Origin: Gnetum montanum
Taxonomy: Eukaryota; Streptophyta; Gnetopsida; Gnetales; Gnetaceae
Length of the DNA: 64,000 nt
Reading direction: 5' to 3'
Assembly (NCBI GenBank): GCA_015680685.1
Contig: MNCI01003927.1
Coordinates: 445,116 to 509,115, forward strand
Positions within the stretch are counted from its first letter, which is position 1, and the number at the start of each line of letters is the position of its first letter. Shown here one piece after another: positions 57,467 to 64,000 of this stretch. Below the pieces are notes generated by a model. That model had not been told where the DNA came from, did not search any database, and saw only the letters and a program-made list of their open reading frames with translations. The position numbers were made by a program, and so were the translations under genes.

Positions 57467-57606
57467 TTTTTAAAAATTTCTTTAACAGTGAAGTTTTCTT
57501 AAACAGAAATAATGGCGAAAGTAAATGACATGGATATTTTTAAAAATTTCTTTAACAGTGAAGTTTTCTTAAACAGAAATAATGGCGAAAGTAAATGACA
57601 TGGATA
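57467..57606 (+). repeat. 70-bp tandem duplication covering an intron acceptor and start codon
   Basis: TTTAACAGTGAAGTTTTCTT...ATGGCGAAAGTAAATGACAT is present twice, 70 bases apart and apparently identical. Each copy holds possible splice acceptors (TTTAACAG, TTAAACAG) and an ATG (57,512 and 57,582). Only the second ATG opens the long frame; the first gives 28 codons because 70 is not a multiple of three. Confidence 0.93.
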
Positions 57607-57757
57607 AGTTGGTAGAGAGCTTGTTTGAGATGGCAAAATCCACACAAGAACAAATAGGGGTTAAAATGATTAAAAATTTGCCAACAGAATTTTTGGCTAA
57701 GATTGAAAAAGCATTTAGGGAACTTACCCCAGCATTTCCTCTCTGTGAGGGGCACTC

Positions 57758-58393
57758 TATAGAACAATAAAATCAACAAATAGAAATCAAAACAACAACA
57801 CACATAATTTACGTGTAAACCTCAAATCGGGATGAAAACCATGGGCCGAAGGAAAAAGTTAATTAGTTAATTCAGTAGATCAATTAAGTGTACAAAAGCG
57901 GAGAGCAAAAGAGATTGAGTTTCTTGAAAAGAGTAAAAGAGATTGAGTTTCTTGAAAAGAGAAAAAGGAGTGATCCTTGAAAAGGGGAGTGCTCACTAAA
58001 AAGGGAGTGCAAAGGGTGTTTACATAAGAGGGAGAAAAAACCGCGTCTCTTCAATGGTTGACCCCTCAACTTTTATAACGATCTATCTTTCAACTTTTAG
58101 TACAATGTAATGATACAAACCAAAAATGGAATTTAGGTCATCTCACCATACTATAACAATCTCCACCTTAACGTGAATTCCTTTACAAGGAACAGATCTC
58201 CAATTTTCAACAAAAGATCTCCACCTCTTACACAATAAAACTCCTAAGAGCAAAACTACTATAACTGTGAACCCTTTAACTTCTATAACGGCTAACCCTT
58301 CAACTTCTATAATAGCTGACCCTTCATCTTTTGGTACAATGTAATGGCAGAAAACCAGAAATAAAAGTCAGGTCACCACATCATATTTTAACA
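57758..58393 (-). repeat. 3' LTR of the short copia-type element
   Basis: 636 bases. A second LTR-start sequence (TGTTATAGTATGG, minus strand) lies inside it at 58,158, preceded by its own purine tract. A small extra duplication (GAGATTGAGTTTCTTGAAAA, twice) is at about 57,910-57,960. Confidence 0.85.
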
Positions 58394-59023
58394 ATCTGTA
58401 GCTTGACGGGAGTTCTCTTACAAGGAACAAATCTCCAATCTTCAAGAAAAAGTCTCAACCTCTTCTAAAATAAAGCTCCTAAGAGCAAAAGTCGATAAGA
58501 AACACCAATAGGATGACCTACTTCAGAGGGTCTCTAAATCAAGATGCTCAAAGAAATAACATCAACTAAAGAAGTGATGCCACAAAACCAAGGGTAACAG
58601 AACTAGCTCAAATAAGGAAATACAACACATGAAAGGTTTGCAACAAGAACAACTATGCTCGAAGCACAAGAGGTTATCAAAACAAGGATCATAACAATTT
58701 GGTCTTGGGATGGCACACTTAGGGCCAAAACGTAACTCATTACTATGTAGCATTTGGCTATTGCATTGTGGTTGATCACAACCAACATCAAGCAGTTCCA
58801 AAACCTACTACAAAGCCCTAACAGACTCCTCCAAATGGGAAACTTGCTCTTATTACTACCAAAGCAATTTCTCCACATCAAACATTGCATCGTCTAAAAC
58901 CATTTGCACAAGCACACCTACATCTTAACTTGTCATAGCAAAAATTTGGTGTTGCAATCCAAAATCAGAATATTATATTTCACACTTGCTATCGCCAAAA
59001 TCAAACTTGGCTTCGATACCAAT

Positions 59024-59624
59024 TATAGAAAATAAAATAAGAAAAACAAACGAACATGATAGGCAAATAAAAATCAAAATAGCAACACATAGAATTTATG
59101 TAGAAACCCCAAATTGGGATGAAAATGATGGGCAGAAGGAGATAGTTAATTCATTAGATCAAATATTGTTGTGTACAAAAGGGAGACCAAAAGGAATTGA
59201 GTTTTCTATAGGGGAGCGATCCCTAAAAAGGGGTACTCCTGTGAACAGGGAAGTTCAAATAGTGTTTACATAAAAGGGAGAGAAAATAGTATTTCTTCAA
59301 CTTCTATAATGGCTAATCCTTTAACTTTTGTAACAATTGACCTTTTTACTTCTGGTACAATGTAACGACAGAAATCAAAAATAGAATTTAGGTCACCTCA
59401 ACATACTCTAACAATCTCCACATTGACATGAATTCCTTTATAAAGAACAGATCTCCAATCTTCAACAAAAGATTTCAACCTCTTCCATAATAGAGCTCCT
59501 AAGAGCAAAACTTTTGTAATAGTTAACCCTTCAACTTCTTTAGTGGTTAACCCTTCATCTTCTGCTACAATGTAATGGTAGAAAACCAGAAATAGAATTT
59601 AGGTCACCACACCATATTCTAACA
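59024..59624 (-). repeat. 5' LTR of the short copia-type element
   Basis: 601 bases. It also carries the internal second LTR start (TGTTAGAGTATG, at 59,413) with the purine tract ATGTGGAGAT just before it. Confidence 0.85.
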
Positions 59625-60354
59625 CACTCTACAAAGTATCGTTACTTGGAAAACAACAAGCTAACTTGCAACAGTTTGCAGCCTAGGTATCTTTGTCATT
59701 GTTGCCATAAGCTCTTCACTCTTGGTGGAAGACTTTACACCAAATCTAAACAGAAATGCCAACCTTAGCAACATGTATCAAAATTAGTGTCTTCACAAAA
59801 GTACAAAATGCCCAAGGCAAAATAGAAGTTGTTATCAGCAACTCAACAAGGGTTTGGCCAAGAGGTCGAATGTTTTCCAGGTGCTTTCCCTCAAACTAGT
59901 GTTCCACCAACACAACTTCCTATGGCTACTCAAGGAATAGGGTTGTTTCCACAAGCAATGGAGATTCCATAGCAGCTTCTCATGTCTACTCAAGAAGTGG
60001 TATTTTCTTCACAAATGAATCTTTAGCAGCAGTAGCACTACCCTACATCTATTACCTTGCAGTAGTCTGAACTCCCAAGTCAACATCACCCGCAACAGCC
60101 AGAACTGAAGCAGCATAACTATCAACAAGAAAAGAAATACTGATACAACAACACCAATATCCAATTCCAGAAGAAAATATCAAAGTTCATCAAGTTAATG
60201 TTGCAGGTGACCAAGGTCCATGTCCAGTCCAATTGGATGTTTGTTCTTATACTGTTTATGTTGATTAAGTTAATGTTGTAGCCCAAATTATTGGATCCCA
60301 TAATGATCACGATGCAGCTTCAGAATACTTGCTAATTTTCCTAATTACAAGGTA

Positions 60355-60825
60355 GTTATGTCAAGTGAGATTTTCTATGCCTTGCCATAGTTACAATTTC
60401 AGCAGTAATGCTATGAATTTTAGCACTTCTATACCATAACAATGGCTATGAAGTTTTCCTATATGTATGTATTGATTTGTGAATCAACATAGAAATTGAT
60501 GGCATGGGATTTTGAAGAACAGGCTAGCTAACATTACTAATTAACAGATAATGGGTATATGGTTTCTAGATGGAAAACAAGTGATTTTTGTGTTTCATAA
60601 TAAAATTTTTAAAAGAAGTTGTTAAATATTTCCTGAACAGTTTAAAATTTATTTTCCCTAGAAAAGAGGGCATTATGTATTTCAAAGACATTCAAAGTTT
60701 AAGTAAGCTAGAAAACCACTTCAGAACAAAATTTGTACACTACATTAAAGGTTGAAACTTGAAAGAGCCATTGCTAGGTACTTGAAAGAAGATTAGTTTA
60801 AAGAGTTGCACAGCACCTTCATGAT
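60355..60825. other. 3' flank of the Dof-like gene
   Basis: AT-rich; possibly 3' untranslated sequence. Nothing else seen before the A5 LTR. Confidence 0.4.
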
Positions 60826-61662
60826 TGATGAACAGCGAGGTACCCCTATGCTCAGCCATACAAATATGAGTGTTTCATGCACGATCCGGTCGAATTCCAA
60901 GGACTAAGTGCCTATGTGCCTTTGTGGGACAATAATGGGTTGGTTAATCATTGTCTTCCCAAACTTACTTATATGTCACAGTTGTATCGTTAAGTAAGCT
61001 TGAGGCATATGATTTTTATAGCTTTCATGTGTTTTATATCCTACACTAGTAAGGAGGGGAGGAGAGATAACTAAGTAACTAATCTAATTTAACTACTCAT
61101 TGACTAAGTTCTAATTACTCCTAACACTAGTATCCATTCCCACTTGTTGTACACATCCTGAACCAGTGCAACGCTACTAGGATTACCAAACGTTAATCGT
61201 TACTAGGTTACTAAATGCTACATGCATGCTCAAAGTGATCGTACTGAGTGTATTTAACAAAGAGAGTTATAGGGTGAGAAAAATCATTAATCAACTAGGA
61301 AAGCATTAAATAATAATTAACGCTAATTAATCTATTCTGAATGCTACAAGGTTTATCATAAAGTTCATCTTTATTGCTGCACACAAAAATGTGCTCAAGT
61401 ACACAATGCTCGATTACAGATCTGTTCACTCTATGACTCCTACTGCAGGCATGCAAAAATAATTCTAACTCTGGAGGGAAATAATGGCAAGAGTTCTGCT
61501 AAGGGACTAACTATCTAATGTGAAAACCAAGGGTGCTGCCCCTTATTTAGAGATGAGGAGATAGGCCCCAATATCGGGTATTCGACATCACATAGTTGGA
61601 TCCAATATCGTGGACCCGATATCGGGGATGCGATATTGTGGTCTTGGTATCACGGTTCATCA
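60826..61662 (-). repeat. 3' LTR of A5
   Basis: 837 bases, minus strand TGATGAACCGTG to CTGTTCATCA. Palindromes at about 61,570-61,655 are eroded to forms like CCCGATATCGG; the TATA box is altered to CTAAATAAGG (about 61,543). The polyadenylation signal CAATAAAGATG is kept (about 61,370). Confidence 0.92.
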
Positions 61663-61744
61663 TACCCTCATGATTGAATGAAAACTCATCCTCAAGTTTT
61701 TTACAAAATATTGGGAAGGTATGGGATTATTGATTAAATGACCA

Positions 61745-62134
61745 TTAACGGTGGAATGGGGTGATAAACTCAACGTGCTTGGTGAATGGATCAACAATAC
61801 AATACATGACAACATTAGTGTTCATGATCACTGAGGTGAAAATTATACATAAATGACATCCAGCCTTTATTTGGCAACTGAAATAGAAGGAGAGAAAAAA
61901 AGAATAAGACATGTTGCTATTGATGCCAAGATTGTGCTTTCCATTGTTTATCCATAGCCATGCCACCAATCTTGCTCCTTTCGTAAATGCTCCAATTCTA
62001 GTCCATCCTGAGGGTTTCCTCCAAGCCCAATCCATTGTTTTATGATCGTCATCTACACACACAACATAGTCACAAATGAGCGAGGGTAGATAAATCACAT
62101 TGTACTTGATACCTTGCCTCAATGTAAAGTGCAT
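61745..62134 (-). CDS. conserved unrecognised ORF block in A5
   Basis: 129 open codons on the minus strand. RQGIKYNVIYLPSLICDY, then DHKTMDWAWRKPSGWTR and GKHNLGINSN, match the A2 block at 18,650-18,850 in the same frame. The C-terminal extension beyond about 61,905 is not shared in frame. No domain recognised. Confidence 0.3.
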   Translation of the reverse strand: MHFTLRQGIKYNVIYLPSLICDYVVCVDDDHKTMDWAWRKPSGWTRIGAFTKGARLVAWLWINNGKHNLGINSNMSYSFFLSFYFSCQIKAGCHLCIIFTSVIMNTNVVMYCIVDPFTKHVEFITPFHR

Positions 62135-63772
62135 TGCCTGAGCTATGGTTATGGCAGATACTAATTCTAGAGATTTAACACTGGTGACTACCTACGGTGT
62201 AGGGGTTAGGAAAAATTGAAAAATTTGTGCTAGGGCCCCCATGAGTAAGAGCGAACCTCCTGTAGCGATAGGATGGAAAAAGATAAGGAATAAGAAAGAT
62301 GGAGAAACAGCAACAACGGTAACACCAATAAAATGGATGTCATGGATGGGGATGAAACAAAAAAAATTATTGATTGCAAGAAACGTTTAAGAAAAAGAAG
62401 TTAACAAATGCACCAAAAAGAAATGGTAGTGGGTCCTCCCCAAAGCAGGCTCATGCCCTTGATGCCCTGATAGACCCACAAACCAAAGAGTCCGTAGGCT
62501 CTAGGAATGTCATTTGGAAGCAAGAGTTAAAAACTTACCCACAAGAATTAACCAAGGAAAAACAATGCATCAACCAAGATATAGACTAATGATAAAACTA
62601 GCAATGAGGTGGAAAATGGAAAAGAAAGGTGGAGAGGAGAGAATGGAATGAAAACCCAAGAACAAGGTTGTGTAAAGTCCCTTATGTTTTTTTTATGGTT
62701 AATGTGACCAAGTAGAACTCATTCCAAATCCAGGCTCAACAAACCACATTCAATGACCTCGCATCAACACATTTGACCAACCTATCCTCTTGAAGCAACA
62801 GGAATGCCTCTACAAAAAGTCATCACCATTCCGAGGAGAGCGAGATGGAGAATTAGAAAGCGAGAAAGGGCCTTAGGTAGAGGGAACCTTTAGGCATGGG
62901 TAACATTTCTTTCCAGTGCCATAACTAGTGTGTCTAGCCTAAGTTCATTATTGTGTCTAAGGGGTGTGCTTCGAATTGTCACTATTTTCTTTTGTAAGAA
63001 CCACACTATGCAAAGACTTATTTTTATGTACTCAACTTTTAGATAATTGATGAACAATAGAATGGTGGAAAACCCAAGGAAAAAGCATCTAAGAACTCAA
63101 GAGAATAGTGAGCACAACTGCATTGAATCCCCTTGAATTCATACCCTTTTCATCCTTTGAGTCTTTCCTTAGTTTGAATTCATACCTGTACCACCTGAAA
63201 TCGTCAATCTCCGGCTGGAAGGAAAACAGAGGCCACGGGATTGGAGGACGAGTACAGAAGACCCTGCCTTCGCCTGAGGGCGAGCTAGAATGCACGAAGG
63301 CAGAGTACCTTGGGTGGTCCGCACGTGGATCAGACAAGGATTTCCCTGTGCGTACGCAAAATGCTATACGCTGGGTTATGCGTAAACGTTGTGGCAAGCG
63401 TGAATTAAGCGTAAACAATGTAAAACAGATAGAAACGGAGCATGAGCGTAAACAGGCGTAAGTAATGTGTGGGCCAAATTGACGTAAAACTGTAAAAGAA
63501 CTTATGCAGCAAATGTAAACAATGGTATTATAGAGTCAAAGTACAGTGCACTGGTCTAACGCAGTCATGTGGGAACACAAGGCGGACGAAAAGCCCTGGC
63601 GTATACAAGGATGACTCAGCTGGTCTGCAGGGCGAACGAAGTGTAGAGACTGTATCTGTAGCGTACAGGGCTTCCCAACGTAAGAGGGTTTCAGCTCTTT
63701 TGCACAATGTAAATTTTCTCTGGTATGCTCCGGGATTTTGCTAAACCACCTAGGTGAAGTGAGAAATCGGGG

Positions 63773-63780
63773 TTTATATA
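63773..63780 (-). promoter_or_regulatory. TATA box of element E
   Basis: Minus strand CCTGTATATAAACCCC, about 85 bases downstream of the palindrome array on that strand. Confidence 0.5.
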
Positions 63781-63864
63781 CAGGTTGTTACGCTAGACTC
63801 GGGTTGGGTGACACATGGCACATTGACCGGGTGCACAGACTTTACATACATACAATATTTTACA

Positions 63865-64000
63865 TCTGTTGGGTGTATACGCTGGGCATATATGCTGTAT
63901 CAAGTCGGCATATACGTTGGGCGTATACGCTGGAGGGGAAGATGCTGAGTGCTAGGCGTATACGCTGATGGATGCTGTGCGTATACATTGGGCGTATACG
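63865..64000. repeat. array of GCGTATACGC palindromes
   Basis: About seven copies or near copies of GGGCGTATACGCTGG-type units (for example at 63,866, 63,903, 63,918, 63,956, 63,979 and 63,991), some reduced to GCATATATGC. The array continues past the window edge. Confidence 0.85.

Larger units (their letters stand above)
57758..59624 (-). mobile_element. short non-autonomous copia-type LTR element inside the Dof-like gene
   Basis: Perfect target-site duplication CACTC (57,753-57,757 and 59,625-59,629). On the minus strand: LTR 59,624-59,024, then AT, then TGGTATCGAAGCCAA (59,021-59,007), the initiator-tRNA-Met primer site of Ty1/copia elements, with one or two changes. About 630 bases of interior follow, then a purine tract and LTR 58,393-57,758. 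LTRs begin TGTTAxAATATG. The interior has no gag or pol; it only holds Cys-rich stop-broken frames on the minus strand. It was mobilised, if ever recently, by proteins from another copia element. Confidence 0.88.
57240..60354 (+). pseudogene. Dof-type zinc-finger transcription factor gene, decayed and split by a transposon
   Basis: A non-coding first exon ends at a good donor (CATTG|GTAAGC, 57,348), followed by an intron and the coding start ATG 57,582 (MAKVNDMDKLVESLFEMAKS). At residues 52-59 the frame reads FPLCEGHS, then the copia-type element interrupts. After the duplicated CACTC the same frame continues at 59,630: TKYRYLENN...QPRYLCHCCHKLFTLGG. Together this matches the plant Dof finger (CPRC..TKFCYYNN..QPRxFCxxCxRYWTxGG), with the first Cys changed to Phe, Trp to Phe and about four extra residues between the Cys pairs. 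A Gln/Pro-rich tail follows with several TAG codons in place of CAG, then a shift near 60,175 and an open end at 60,354. Dof proteins bind AAAG DNA in the nucleus; this one cannot be made intact. Confidence 0.68.
60826..63186 (-). mobile_element. Athila-like element, copy A5 (3' part), interrupted by element E
   Basis: Minus-strand LTR at 60,826-61,662, then 1.5 kb of family A 3' non-coding sequence whose blocks match A2 and A3 in reverse: the conserved ORF block, GGGCATGAGCCTGCTTTGGG (about 62,440, complement), AAGCACACCCCTTAG (62,950) and the TATGAATTCAAGGGGATTC block (about 63,125). Homology ends at 63,186, where element E starts. The rest of A5 must lie beyond the window. Confidence 0.88.
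63187..64000 (-). mobile_element. element E: LTR of an unidentified retrotransposon, inserted in A5
   Basis: The family A homology stops at ATACC (63,182-63,186) and a GC-richer sequence begins TGTACCACC; on the minus strand this is an LTR end (...GGTACA). On that strand a TATA box (TATATAAA, + 63,773-63,780) is preceded by an array of GCGTATACGC-like palindromes (63,865-64,000), the layout of a U3. The element leaves the window. No coding frame recognised; target-site duplication cannot be checked. Confidence 0.55.

Noticed and set aside
63865-64000. Centromeric or subtelomeric satellite
   Set aside because: Units are irregularly spaced and lie upstream of a TATA box within a likely LTR; window edge prevents a firm decision.

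Overview
This is a window of an AT-rich seed-plant nuclear genome made almost entirely of mobile-element layers. I see no bacterial or organellar genes and no tRNA or rRNA genes. The eukaryotic signs are spliceosomal introns in a Helitron gene, plant Ty3/gypsy and Ty1/copia elements with primer-binding sites and target-site duplications, TATA boxes, and one decayed plant transcription-factor gene (Dof family). Many old, nested, still full-length LTR elements suggest a large slow-turnover genome; a gymnosperm is plausible but not proven.

Layout. (1) 1-11,258: an Athila-like Ty3/gypsy element (copy A1), entered inside gag; it has decayed gag, protease, RT/RNase H, integrase, a long third ORF with its own TATA box, and a 3' LTR. 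(2) 12,808-20,098: copy A2 of the same family, with both LTRs and gag-protease but no RT, integrase or third ORF. (3) 20,099-24,001: host DNA with a small unrelated gypsy pol fossil. (4) 24,002-42,844: copy A3, also lacking RT/integrase, with a second retrotransposon (element B, 27,184-38,946, minus strand) inserted in its interior and flanked by a perfect 5-bp duplication. B is the best-preserved element. It reads gag-protease, an extra RNase H, RT, a second catalytically degraded RNase H, then integrase, in one frame with six in-frame stops. (5) 42,845-48,800: AT-rich DNA, a ~300-bp tandem repeat and a 24-bp minisatellite. (6) 48,800-54,927: an autonomous-type Helitron with an intron-containing Rep/helicase gene, cut by an assembly gap and followed by a 99-bp-arm hairpin. 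(7) 54,928-57,240: more copies of the ~300-bp repeat. (8) 57,240-60,354: a decayed Dof-like gene, split inside its zinc finger by a 1.87-kb non-autonomous copia-type element with a perfect 5-bp duplication. (9) 60,826-64,000: minus-strand copy A5 of the Athila-like family, itself interrupted by a GC-richer LTR (element E) that runs off the window.

How it fits together. A1 is the kind of element that could have supplied RT and integrase to the gag-protease-only copies A2 and A3. Family A LTRs carry arrays of GCGATATCGC palindromes just upstream of their TATA boxes, and element E carries a different array (GCGTATACGC) in the same place. The target-site duplications order the events: A3 before B, A5 before E, the Dof gene before the copia-type element. 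Most stop codons in B and in the Helitron are of the kind made by C-to-T change. Three stretches are assembly gaps or joins: 36,750-37,527, position 38,195, and 54,034-54,538.
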